The position numbers and the translations under genes were made by a program. 64,000 bases of DNA from Solibacillus faecavium (lineage in GTDB: Bacteria; Bacillota; Bacilli; Bacillales_A; Planococcaceae), in contig NZ_JACSPZ010000003.1 in assembly GCF_014836905.1 (NCBI RefSeq), forward strand, positions 248,001 to 312,000, in the 5' to 3' direction. This document shows positions 8,347-15,769 of the stretch, in pieces. Below the pieces are notes generated by a model. The model saw only the letters and a list, made by a program, of their open reading frames with translations, ran no database searches and was not told the DNA's origin. The number at the start of each line of letters is the position of its first letter. Positions within the stretch are counted from its first letter, which is position 1.

Positions 8347-8754
8347 ATGAAAAGGGGAAACAAAATAAAAACAAAATGGCTTTTGAGTAGTAGTGCCGTG
8401 GTAATGGGGTTTTTGGGGTTGGCAGGAACCTTTCTTCCTGAAGAAATTTCAAAAATATTAGGGATTGATCCTTCACCCGTTACTCTCATTCTTCTACAAA
8501 TCATCGGGGGGCTATATTTAGGGTTTGCAATGTTGAACTGGTTTACACGTTCGTCCCTGATCGGCGGCATCTATAACAAACCTGTCGTATTGGGAAATCT
8601 GATACATTACATCGTTGTCTTTTTTGCTCTAATCCGGCAGTTAGCGGAGCAGTTTCATTTCGTATACGTTATTTTGACATTAATTTATTTTGGGTTTGCC
8701 GTTTGGTTTACATTGGTTATGCGCTCGAACCCTTTTTCGAAGACTGTTAAATAA
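8347..8754 (+). CDS. Four-helix hypothetical membrane protein
   Basis: 135 residues with four membrane helices (about 11-27, 45-66, 80-98, 106-124) and a short Lys-rich N-terminus. Phe/Leu-rich with no charged residues inside the helices, like small Bacillales integral membrane proteins of unknown role. The ATG at 8347 has only a weak upstream purine run, so translation may be poor or coupled. Bounded downstream by a terminator shared with the convergent GlsB-like gene. Confidence 0.65.
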   Translation: MKRGNKIKTKWLLSSSAVVMGFLGLAGTFLPEEISKILGIDPSPVTLILLQIIGGLYLGFAMLNWFTRSSLIGGIYNKPVVLGNLIHYIVVFFALIRQLAEQFHFVYVILTLIYFGFAVWFTLVMRSNPFSKTVK

Positions 8755-8764
8755 AAATAAAAGA

Positions 8765-8801
8765 GGTCCTCCACAAATTAAATTGTAGAGGACCATTTTT
8801 T
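8765..8801. terminator. Bidirectional terminator
   Basis: Stem GGTCCTCCAC / GTAGAGGACC (one G-U type mismatch) followed by ATTTTTT and preceded by an A-rich run, between convergent genes. Confidence 0.8.
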
Positions 8802-8814
8802 AAAATTATTTAGC

Positions 8815-9078
8815 TTATGAAGCTCGGCGCATTGATTTCATAATGAAGCTTACTATGAATACAAGTATAACTGCTCCAATGATAGCTGGGACGATATAGA
8901 AATCTGAAACTTTTGGCCCCCAGCTTCCTAGTAGCATACCACCAATCCAAGCACCAACGATACCTGCAATAATATTACCTATAATTCCGCCCGGGACATC
9001 TTTCCCCAAAATTACACCTGCAAGCCAACCGATAAGGCCGCCAATTACTAAAAACCAAATGAAACTCATACTATTCAT
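8815..9078 (-). CDS. GlsB/YeaQ/YmgE family stress-response membrane protein
   Basis: 87 residues with the family layout of three short, glycine-rich membrane helices: FIWFLVIGGLIGWLAGVI, then a GGIIGNIIAGIVGAWIGG repeat, then VPAIIGAVILVFIVSFI, with a basic end. The family (transglycosylase-associated protein, DUF-type) is associated with general stress and cell-envelope responses; no catalytic activity is known. A sigma-B-like promoter lies 40-65 bases upstream of the start (9118-9143, minus strand). ATG at 9078 is preceded by AGGAGAT. Confidence 0.9.
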   Translation of the reverse strand: MNSMSFIWFLVIGGLIGWLAGVILGKDVPGGIIGNIIAGIVGAWIGGMLLGSWGPKVSDFYIVPAIIGAVILVFIVSFIMKSMRRAS

Positions 9079-9117
9079 CTCCTAATTTTTATTTAAAATA
9101 TTTCGCCATAGTGTTTT

Positions 9118-9143
9118 ATAACCTTTATTTAACGAGTTTAAAC
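9118..9143 (-). promoter_or_regulatory. Candidate sigma-B promoter for the GlsB-like gene
   Basis: On the minus strand GTTTAA (9143-9138), a 14-base spacer and GGTTAT (9123-9118). This matches the sigma-B consensus GTTTAA-N14-GGGTAT at 11 of 12 positions, the same spacing as the YtxH-like gene promoter. Confidence 0.6.
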
Positions 9144-9322
9144 TTTAAGGAGAAAAAATTATTTTTATAACGAAAAGAAGCTATGTACCTTATCTTCTTT
9201 GAGACCAGATTAAAAGGTTTGGAAATGGATAGTCACACTTAATTATAGGATATCTGAAATAACACTGCGTAAAGCCGATATTTTTTAACATACTAAGAAT
9301 AAAAATAAAAGGTGTGATTGAA

Positions 9323-9865
9323 TTGAAAAGGGCAGTTTTTTTAGATCGAGATGGCGTAATAAATGAGGTTCTGACACATCGAGTGAAATTTGTAAACGAA
9401 CCGAAGCAATTTTATTTTTTACCTGGTGTAGAAGTAGCAATTAAAAGTTTAAATGACTATTTTGATTATGTGTTCGTCGTAACAAACCAAGGTGGAATCG
9501 GATTAGGTTTTATGAAGGAAAAGCAATTACATAAAATTCATGACCATATGGTAGCTGAATTGGAGAAAAAGGGAGCCACGATTCATGAGGTTGCCTATTG
9601 CCCACATAAACCAAAGGCTGGGTGTAAATGTAGAAAACCAAATAGCAAAATGATTGTAGATTTAGGCAAAAAATTCAAAATTGACCTTGAACAATCATAC
9701 ATGGTTGGAGATACGGATACGGACATTCAAGCAGGTAAAAAAGCGGGCACAAGAACGGTTTTTATTGGGAAGCACGATCCATTAGCAGATGCAGTGTATC
9801 CAAATTTAAAAGAGGCAGCACAATGGATTATTCAGGATTTAAAGATAGGAAATAACCCACAGTGA
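9323..9865 (+). CDS. HAD-IIIA phosphatase, GmhB-like (histidinol-P / heptose-bisphosphate phosphatase type)
   Basis: About 180 residues of the GmhB branch of the HAD superfamily. Motif I is LDRDGVINE, with Asp nucleophile and Asp acid/base. Motif II is VTNQGGIG. A zinc loop CPHKPKAGCKCRKP carries three Cys and one His, and motif IV is MVGDTDTDIQAG. GmhB removes the 7-phosphate of D-glycero-D-manno-heptose bisphosphate; the same fold serves as histidinol-phosphatase. No sugar or histidine gene is adjacent, so the substrate is open. The TTG at 9323 is chosen over the GTG at 9314 because AAAGGTG at 9308-9314 is 8 bases before it and the protein then starts MKRAVFLDRDG as in the family. Confidence 0.85.
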   Translation: MKRAVFLDRDGVINEVLTHRVKFVNEPKQFYFLPGVEVAIKSLNDYFDYVFVVTNQGGIGLGFMKEKQLHKIHDHMVAELEKKGATIHEVAYCPHKPKAGCKCRKPNSKMIVDLGKKFKIDLEQSYMVGDTDTDIQAGKKAGTRTVFIGKHDPLADAVYPNLKEAAQWIIQDLKIGNNPQ

Positions 9866-9884
9866 AAATTTCACTGTAGGTTTT
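9855..9884 (+). terminator. Terminator overlapping the stop codon
   Basis: Inverted repeat CCACAGTGAAA / TTTCACTGTAGG followed by TTTTAT. The TGA stop codon of the phosphatase gene is inside the left arm. Confidence 0.65.
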
Positions 9885-9898
9885 ATAGAATGGTTAAA

Positions 9899-11296
9899 TT
9901 AAGCCTTCGTTTGCACAGTTTTAGATGGTACAAAGAACGTAAGAACAATCGCGATGATGGCTAGGCCTAGCATCCATATATAGGTGTTGCCTGCTGCCGT
10001 AGCAAAGCCTTCATTAGAAGCAAGTGATACGTTAGTTAACTGTATTGTGTAAATGGTTACGATAATCGCTGTTCCAATGGCTCCGGCTAATTGACGGACT
10101 GTGTTATTAACAGCCGAACCATGGGAAGCAAGCTCTTTTGGTAATGCATTTAAGGCAGCTGTGTTAAGCGGCATCGTAATGAATGCTAATCCGACACGTA
10201 ATAAAATGGTGCGCATCACGATATACGTCACGGACATCGTAGTTGTTAAATCAATGACTAGTACCATTGAGAAGGCAATGAGTACGGTCCCGATGATAAA
10301 GAGCGGTTTTGCCCCAAAGCGATCGAACAATTTACCGGTAACAGGGGATAAGAATGCATTGATAATCGCGGCAGGTAGTAAAATTAAGCCTGCTATAAAC
10401 GGATTAAAGCCAAGCCCATCCTGTAAAAAAATCGGCAGCAAAATTAAATCCGCATACATAAGTACAGTTATCGCGATATTAATAATGCTTGTCATCGTAA
10501 ACATTTTGTACGAGAACACGCGTAAGTTGAGTAACGGTTCCTTAAAGGCGAGCATTCTGCGACTAAATAAATAAATGCCTACTACCCCGATTAAAATCAT
10601 TGTTAGGACGAGCCAGTCACCCCAGCCTCGGCTCCCGGCGCTACTGAATCCGTAAAGCAAGGCACCGAAGCCAATCGTTGATAAGATAACACTTGTAAAA
10701 TCGAGCGATACTTTTGAACCTTCTTCTATGTTAATCATGTATTTAAGCGCCAATACAATGATGGCAGCTGAAATAGGAATCATCATGATAAATAAATAAC
10801 GCCAAGAAACAAACTCAAGTATAAAGCCGCCAACAGTTGGTGCAATGGCAGGGGCAAAAATAATCGCAAAGCCCATTTTCCCCATAATCGCCCCACGTTG
10901 CTCTGCCGGGTATAAATAAACGATAACCGTCATCATGAGCGGTAAAATAATACCAGCCCCTGCAGCTTGAATCATGCGCCCTGCTAATAGTGTGCCAAAA
11001 TTTGGTGCGCATGCGGCAACAATGGAGCCAACTAGTAAAAAGACCATCGAGCTAATGAACATTTTACGTGTTGAAAAACGCTTCATTAAATATGCTGTAA
11101 TGGGCACAAGTACACCATTTACGAGCATGAAGCCTGTTGCTAACCATTGAATTGTGGCGGGTGTGACACTAAAAATTTGCATCAATTCACTAAGTGCCAC
11201 GTTCAGTAACGTTTGATTTAATGTAGAGAAAAAGCAGCCGACAATTAAAATAATCACAAGCAGTTTTTTCGTTTTAGGTGATATTTCGTTTTGCAT
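9899..11296 (-). CDS. MFS drug efflux transporter, DHA2 (EmrB) type
   Basis: 465 residues of the DHA2 drug:proton antiporter family, expected 14 membrane helices. Family marks include LNQTLLNVALSEL in helix 1 (motif D1-like), RFSTRKMF in the first cytoplasmic loop (motif A), GRMIQAAGAGIILPL (motif B) and GGFILEFVSWRYLF (motif C, antiporter signature). It is divergently arranged with a TetR-type gene, with a perfect operator between them. Drug or toxic-metabolite export under ligand-induced derepression is therefore likely. ATG at 11296 has AGGAG upstream. The exact substrate is unknown. Confidence 0.9.
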   Translation of the reverse strand: MQNEISPKTKKLLVIILIVGCFFSTLNQTLLNVALSELMQIFSVTPATIQWLATGFMLVNGVLVPITAYLMKRFSTRKMFISSMVFLLVGSIVAACAPNFGTLLAGRMIQAAGAGIILPLMMTVIVYLYPAEQRGAIMGKMGFAIIFAPAIAPTVGGFILEFVSWRYLFIMMIPISAAIIVLALKYMINIEEGSKVSLDFTSVILSTIGFGALLYGFSSAGSRGWGDWLVLTMILIGVVGIYLFSRRMLAFKEPLLNLRVFSYKMFTMTSIINIAITVLMYADLILLPIFLQDGLGFNPFIAGLILLPAAIINAFLSPVTGKLFDRFGAKPLFIIGTVLIAFSMVLVIDLTTTMSVTYIVMRTILLRVGLAFITMPLNTAALNALPKELASHGSAVNNTVRQLAGAIGTAIIVTIYTIQLTNVSLASNEGFATAAGNTYIWMLGLAIIAIVLTFFVPSKTVQTKA

Positions 11297-11317
11297 AAAG
11301 TCTCCTAACCAATTATA

Positions 11318-11338
11318 TTATAGACACTATGTCTATAA
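11318..11338. promoter_or_regulatory. Perfect TetR-type operator
   Basis: Two 9-base arms TTATAGACA and TGTCTATAA separated by CTA form a perfect palindrome 22 bases before the efflux gene start. It overlaps a minus-strand TATAAT-like hexamer (11317-11322). Binding by the divergently encoded TetR-type protein would block the pump promoter. Confidence 0.75.
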
Positions 11339-11445
11339 AATATCATAACAAGATGTATAACAAGTTGACCATGAACAATCGTAGACGAAGTGTATAGTAG
11401 TAGACAAAACGGGAAAAATTGTCGATAAAAATTGGAGGGGAAGCA

Positions 11446-11982
11446 GTGCAATATGAAGATCCGCGTGTTTTACGAACACAGCAACTATTAAAGGACGCAT
11501 TAATGGAGCTTTTGCTAGAAGGGAATCAGCTGCATCAATTATCCGTACAAAAGGTAACGAAGCAAGCCAAACTAAATCGGACGACATTTTATTTACATTA
11601 CAAGGATCTAGAAGACTTACAGGTACAAATGACGGATGAAATTTTAAAGCAGCTAACAGTTAAAATAAGTACGCTGATGCACGAAAGAAATAGTTCAAGA
11701 CAAGAGCAAGTCGTCGATTTACTCCATTATTTGCAAAAGCATTGGTCAATGATTACAGTGCTTGGGCAACAAGAAGCGGTCGAACGCCATTTATTTCAAC
11801 TATTTAAAGAACTGATTACGGCGCGGCGACGCAATCCGATGAAACCGAAGCGAGACTTTTACATAGATCGCGATGTAAAAACAGCATCGATTATTGGAGT
11901 CATTATGTGGTGGCTGCAATATGAAAATGAATTATCCGCACAAGACATATCAGAACAAATAGAGTTGATGAATAGGCGGTAG
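11446..11982 (+). CDS. TetR/AcrR family transcriptional regulator
   Basis: 178 residues. The N-terminal helix-turn-helix (about residues 8-50: RTQQLLKDALMELL, then SVQKVTKQAKLNRTTFYLHYKDLEDL) is the canonical TetR_N pattern. The C-terminal part is a variable helical ligand domain of the type seen in TetR_C_7/33 proteins. The GTG at 11446 is selected because GGAGGGG sits 5-6 bases before it, whereas the in-frame TTG at 11419 has none. It is divergent from the DHA2 pump and presumably represses it through the palindrome at 11318-11338. Confidence 0.88.
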   Translation: MQYEDPRVLRTQQLLKDALMELLLEGNQLHQLSVQKVTKQAKLNRTTFYLHYKDLEDLQVQMTDEILKQLTVKISTLMHERNSSRQEQVVDLLHYLQKHWSMITVLGQQEAVERHLFQLFKELITARRRNPMKPKRDFYIDRDVKTASIIGVIMWWLQYENELSAQDISEQIELMNRR

Positions 11983-12015
11983 TGCCAAGCGATAACAACT
12001 CGGCACTATGTTTTT
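11980..12015. terminator. Bidirectional terminator
   Basis: Stem TAGTGCC (11980-11986) / GGCACTA (12002-12008) followed by TGTTTTT, between convergent genes. The left arm covers the end of the TetR-type gene. Confidence 0.65.
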
Positions 12016-12878
12016 CACATTACAAAAGTCTTTAATTTAGCTAAGTTTTCTTCTAAAAACACAGCGTTTTTTTCAATACCTCGACGCTTAGACCAACCAA
12101 TACTATTGAAGGCATCTATAAATGAATAAAACGGTAAGACAGTCTCTAAATCAATGAGCGGTCTAATACTTTTATAGCCTTCCTGAAATGCCTCATAGAA
12201 AGCGGGGTTGAAGCTTAGGAAATCACGGTTCAATTTGGTGAAATCGATTTCAGTGGAACCGAAGCGAACGCTTTCAAAATCAATCATGCCTGAAACTCGA
12301 TCACCGTCAATAATAATATTGGCCGGCCGGAAATCCATATGTACAAAGCTAGGTCCATCATGAGGAGGGAGTTGCTGCTTCATTTCCTCAAACTTTTCAA
12401 TGGCTTTCCTGTACAAATGTTCGTCCACAACAGTAATCACATCCTCAGCAAAGCCATAAAATTGTTTTTCGATAAAATGAGACCAGTTTGAAAATTCATT
12501 TTGTATGCCGGTTAACAATTTCCCCTCTGGCGGACGAACTGTATGCATAGTAGCTTGTAGGACACCTACTTGAAATGCTACGGTTGGTAAAACATCTGTT
12601 GTTAATGGTTTTCCTTTTAATTCAGACAATAAAAAAGCGCCGGGACAGGCATCATCACCAGACCAGTAATCCAACATTTCCGGAATAGCAACACGCCCCT
12701 TCAAAACCTCATAAGCTTCCAATTCGCGCTGCCATTTCAATTTCGTATAGGGGATTTTCAAAAAAACGTTTTCCCCATTTTTTAATGTACACTTATAGAC
12801 GGTAGAACTATGAGAATTTTCCACATCACTAACAGATTGCACTTGCAGCCCAAATCGATCAATTAAACTATTTAACAA
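12015..12878 (-). CDS. Aminoglycoside/choline-type phosphotransferase
   Basis: About 287 residues of the APH (PF01636) kinase-like fold. The catalytic loop is HMDFRPANII (HxDxxxxN). The metal-binding Asp lies in GMIDFESV, 14 residues on, and a Lys in NVFLKIPYTK is in the N-lobe. Members phosphorylate antibiotics, choline, thiamine, homoserine or sugars; the substrate cannot be told here. The start is set at TTG 12878 because GGGAGG is 8 bases before it. An in-frame upstream TTG at 12947 would add 23 residues but has no ribosome binding site. Single gene, no linked resistance determinant. Confidence 0.85.
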   Translation of the reverse strand: MLNSLIDRFGLQVQSVSDVENSHSSTVYKCTLKNGENVFLKIPYTKLKWQRELEAYEVLKGRVAIPEMLDYWSGDDACPGAFLLSELKGKPLTTDVLPTVAFQVGVLQATMHTVRPPEGKLLTGIQNEFSNWSHFIEKQFYGFAEDVITVVDEHLYRKAIEKFEEMKQQLPPHDGPSFVHMDFRPANIIIDGDRVSGMIDFESVRFGSTEIDFTKLNRDFLSFNPAFYEAFQEGYKSIRPLIDLETVLPFYSFIDAFNSIGWSKRRGIEKNAVFLEENLAKLKTFVM

Positions 12879-13080
12879 CAAACAAACCTCCCTTATTATT
12901 AACTCGCAATCTAAATGAGAGCCACTAAATTCTGTTAAACTGCTCAAATCCGTACGTTTAAGTATAACAGCTTGCAGTCTTTAAATGGTATAATTTTACA
13001 CATGAACTTTTTAAAATTTAGGTGAGGTAATTAGTGTGAGATCAAAAAAGTCTTCACTATGATGGAAAGGAGGTCCCGCT

Positions 13081-13521
13081 TTGCTAGAGTTAAGAACAAT
13101 TAATCAGGACAATTATGAAGAATGTTTAAATTTGCGTACAATTGATACCAATGTGGACTTTGTAGATTCTGTAGCATGGTCATTAGCCGAAGCGTGGGTG
13201 TTTTATGATGATTCCCGCCCTTTTGCAATTTATGCCGATAATGTGATGGTAGGTTTTGTTTCAATGTATATTGGCGAAAATAACCCCCAAATCATCAATT
13301 TTATGATAGATAGCCGGTTTCAAAGAAGAGGCTATGGATCAGCAGCGGCTAAGCTTTGTATTGAGTATTTGTGTAAAGAATTCAATGCACATAGGATTTC
13401 CGCACCAGTTAATCTAGAAAACATTACTGCACAAAAATTTTGGAGCAACATCGGCTTTGAAAGAACAGACGATGTGGAGGATGGTTATCTTTATATGCGG
13501 TTGTACATAACGGAAAAATAG
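13081..13521 (+). CDS. GNAT family N-acetyltransferase (BltD-like)
   Basis: 146 residues with the GNAT fold. Motif A is FMIDSRFQRRGYGSAAAKLCIEY-like (the RRGYGSA acetyl-CoA pyrophosphate loop, about 94-100). A later segment is NITAQKFWSNIGFERT (motif B). Order and length match the spermine/spermidine acetyltransferase BltD group and similar small-amine acetyltransferases, but the substrate is not certain. The TTG start at 13081 is supported by AAAGGAGG (13066-13073) 7 bases before it. It is followed within 60 bases by a small membrane protein gene on the same strand. Confidence 0.85.
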   Translation: MLELRTINQDNYEECLNLRTIDTNVDFVDSVAWSLAEAWVFYDDSRPFAIYADNVMVGFVSMYIGENNPQIINFMIDSRFQRRGYGSAAAKLCIEYLCKEFNAHRISAPVNLENITAQKFWSNIGFERTDDVEDGYLYMRLYITEK

Positions 13522-13578
13522 GTCTTAGTGTCTTTCTCCTCCATAATCAGCATAGGATACGGTTATGGAGGGGTGGTC

Positions 13579-13842
13579 TTGAAAAAAGATAAGCAAATTC
13601 TCTATTTTTATATGATTTTGGTCACAATCGGAATCACACTCATTGCTTTGGCTATAATGAAGTATATTGTTGAAGTAAATGAACCTAGAGGATATTTAAT
13701 AATACTTATTGGATTTGTACTTACATTTAACTATATTAATTACTTAGAAAAAAAAGCAGGGATAAGTAAAAAAATCATTTGGATTAGAAATAGTGTGTAT
13801 ATGGTGTTAGTAGGTTCCTTAACATATTTTTTATATTTCTAA
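13579..13842 (+). CDS. Small hypothetical membrane protein
   Basis: 87 residues with three hydrophobic helices (about 8-28, 38-52, 66-85) and charged Lys-rich junctions. Not a recognised family. TTG at 13579 follows GGAGGGG (13567-13573) by 5 bases and gives the start MKKDKQ; an open frame continues upstream to 13528 but lacks a ribosome binding site. It lies in a run of four tiny membrane protein genes (13.58-14.62 kb). Function unknown. Confidence 0.6.
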   Translation: MKKDKQILYFYMILVTIGITLIALAIMKYIVEVNEPRGYLIILIGFVLTFNYINYLEKKAGISKKIIWIRNSVYMVLVGSLTYFLYF

Positions 13843-13944
13843 TTAGTGTAATAAGGATTAATAACGTATCCAAAACAAACGGCACCGCCTTGTTAGAACA
13901 AATGGGGTGCTTTGGAATGTATAGAGGAATGGAGGTTCAATACT

Positions 13945-14184
13945 TTGGGTATCAAGACGTTTCTTCTTAGTTTTATCGTTATCTATATATTGATTAGCCT
14001 TCCTACGATGTTAGGGATTGGGTACGTTATTGATTGGATGCCAGAAGCAACAGAACTACAAAAATTTAAGGGATATGTTATGGAAGGACTTACAAACAAC
14101 TTCCTCATCAAAATTGTCATTTCAATAACAATCAGTGCTATGTTTAGCTTCTTTCTACAAAACGGTAATTTTAAATTGGATTAA
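13945..14184 (+). CDS. Small hypothetical membrane protein
   Basis: 79 residues with two membrane helices (about 4-26 and 55-72) separated by a polar loop with Pro/Glu residues. TTG at 13945 is preceded by GGAGG at 13931-13935, 9 bases away. An in-frame ATG at 13912 exists but has no ribosome binding site. It converges with the next two minus-strand genes, with only 5 bases between stop codons. No family recognised. Confidence 0.6.
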   Translation: MGIKTFLLSFIVIYILISLPTMLGIGYVIDWMPEATELQKFKGYVMEGLTNNFLIKIVISITISAMFSFFLQNGNFKLD

Positions 14185-14189
14185 TCCAT

Positions 14190-14417
14190 TTAATTTTTTG
14201 CTTTTATTCTAGAATTAAAATTAAGTATAAACTCATACCCAAAAGCTACTAACAATCCAGTCCAAAAGATTACGCCGGAAGTAAGAGGCTCACTTTCAAA
14301 TATTAGTGAGGAAACATAATTTATAAATAATAGCAGCATATAAGTGTAAAAACCGAGGATGGCTCCTTTTCTCCAATTATTCTGCTCAACCTTAGCCATC
14401 TTTCTGAAGAATTTCAT
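14190..14417 (-). CDS. Small hypothetical membrane protein
   Basis: 75 residues. A charged N-terminus (about 1-18) with aromatic/basic residues is followed by two helices (about 20-37, 46-64). ATG at 14417 has GGAGG five bases upstream of its AT-rich spacer. The gene lies 17 bases after another tiny membrane protein gene on the same strand, so the two form a small operon. No recognisable motif; function unknown. Confidence 0.6.
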   Translation of the reverse strand: MKFFRKMAKVEQNNWRKGAILGFYTYMLLLFINYVSSLIFESEPLTSGVIFWTGLLVAFGYEFILNFNSRIKAKN

Positions 14418-14434
14418 TTTAAGCCTCCATATTG

Positions 14435-14620
14435 TTAGTTAACAAAAGATGTTACAGCAATACTCCATACAATTAAAACAAATGACGCTGTTAATAAAAA
14501 TGTATTGAAAGTAGTAGGTAAGCCTTCTTTAACTTTCTTTATTATAATTACTAAATTAACACAAAATATAATAGCTAAAACAGGCATCAAATAAAGACTA
14601 ATTACTAGAAATACTATCAT
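14435..14620 (-). CDS. Very small hypothetical membrane protein
   Basis: 61 residues consisting of two helices (about 2-27 and 38-58) joined by a Lys-rich hairpin (KKVKEG). Supported by a strong GGGAGGAAAA site 7-10 bases before ATG at 14620. First gene of a two-gene unit. Such two-helix proteins include toxins, immunity and accessory membrane subunits; none is implied by sequence here. Confidence 0.6.
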   Translation of the reverse strand: MIVFLVISLYLMPVLAIIFCVNLVIIIKKVKEGLPTTFNTFLLTASFVLIVWSIAVTSFVN

Positions 14621-14647
14621 CGTGTACTTTTCCTCCCATCTTTAAAT

Positions 14648-14679
14648 CAAAAAAGCCCAATTCCTTATGAATTGTGCCC
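14648..14679 (-). terminator. Terminator of the PAS-chemoreceptor gene
   Basis: Minus-strand hairpin GGCACAATTC / GAATTGGGCT followed by TTTTTTGAT, starting about 20 bases after the stop codon at 14700. Confidence 0.6.
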
Positions 14680-14699
14680 TTATGTGGAAAACAAATATT

Positions 14700-15524
14700 T
14701 TATTTCATTACACTTTCAAATTCTGCAATCGTCTTAGTAAACTTTGATTGAGTTTCTAGGACAATTTTTTGTAAGTCGTCAGTAATTTTGCCGACATTTC
14801 CTACGTCTTTTAAAATGGTTTCAACATTCAGATTGACATTTTTAATGGCATCATCAACATTACCAGCCAATCTTCTCACTTCTTCAGCTACTACTTTGAA
14901 TCCTCGACCTTGTTCTCCTACGCGGGCAGCTTCAATTGCTGCATTTAACGCTAGCACATTCGTTTGCCTAGAAATATTGCGAATCGTTTTAGTAATTTCC
15001 GTGATTAAATCAATGTGATTCTTTAATGATTCTACTGCCTGTATTTTTTCATTAGAATTCTCAACGACGAGATTTACTAATTCGATGGGCATTTCCTTTA
15101 ATTCAGCAGTAATTTTATTGGTAGTATTTTCACGCTCGTTAATATTAGTCGCTATTTTAAGAACGGCTTCTACTTTACCATCAGGATTTATAATGGGGAT
15201 ATAGGTAGCCTCCAACCAAATGATATTGCCAAATTTAGTGACCCGTGGAATCTTTGATTGAAACTTTACCCCTTTACTGAGGTTATTCCATAATTCTTTA
15301 TATTCTTTACTATTTCTAAACTCCGTCGTACAAAACTGCTCATGCTGCATATTTTTCATTTCATTAACTGTATAGCCTAATGTTTCTGAAAAATTTTCAT
15401 TTACCCAAATTACTTTTCTGTTTAAGTTGAACTCAATCATTGCTAAATTTGTTTCCATTGCAGCCAGCACAGATTTTTCATTTAGCATTTGAGTACTTAT
15501 GTTAACGCCCGGAGAAAAGAACAC
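14700..15524 (-). CDS. Soluble PAS-domain methyl-accepting chemotaxis-type protein
   Basis: 274 residues without any membrane helix. A PAS domain with its PAC-type tail (about 25-135; e.g. [15 protein letters not shown] and a region ending [10 protein letters not shown]) is followed by the conserved hairpin tip of an MCP signalling domain ([20 protein letters not shown], about 185-204). The C-terminal coiled coil is short, so only a minimal signalling tip is present. PAS sensors of this kind bind FAD, heme or small ligands and feed CheA/CheW. The annotated GTG start has AAGGAG only one base before it; a later start is possible. No che genes are nearby. Confidence 0.8.
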   Translation of the reverse strand: MFFSPGVNISTQMLNEKSVLAAMETNLAMIEFNLNRKVIWVNENFSETLGYTVNEMKNMQHEQFCTTEFRNSKEYKELWNNLSKGVKFQSKIPRVTKFGNIIWLEATYIPIINPDGKVEAVLKIATNINERENTTNKITAELKEMPIELVNLVVENSNEKIQAVESLKNHIDLITEITKTIRNISRQTNVLALNAAIEAARVGEQGRGFKVVAEEVRRLAGNVDDAIKNVNLNVETILKDVGNVGKITDDLQKIVLETQSKFTKTIAEFESVMK

Positions 15525-15769
15525 TCCTTAGAAACCCCCTTATAAAGAATTATTAATTTCCTATTAACTAGGAAATCTAATTATATAGTAATTTAGTGCT
15601 ATTTCGAAAGTATTTTGCTTAAAAAGATTGAAATATATGTAAAATTTTTATTTCGATTTGAGGAAGTATATAGTTTAATACTTTTAAATAATAATTTGAT
15701 AAAGTATCCACTTATTTTTTATAATATGCTACATTTAAAGAAAAAAATGTTAGAGAGGATAAACCAACT

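Noticed and set aside
10101-10574. 157-codon open frame on the plus strand
   Set aside because: It lies wholly antisense to the DHA2 efflux gene; it has no ribosome binding site and its composition mirrors the codons of the real gene.
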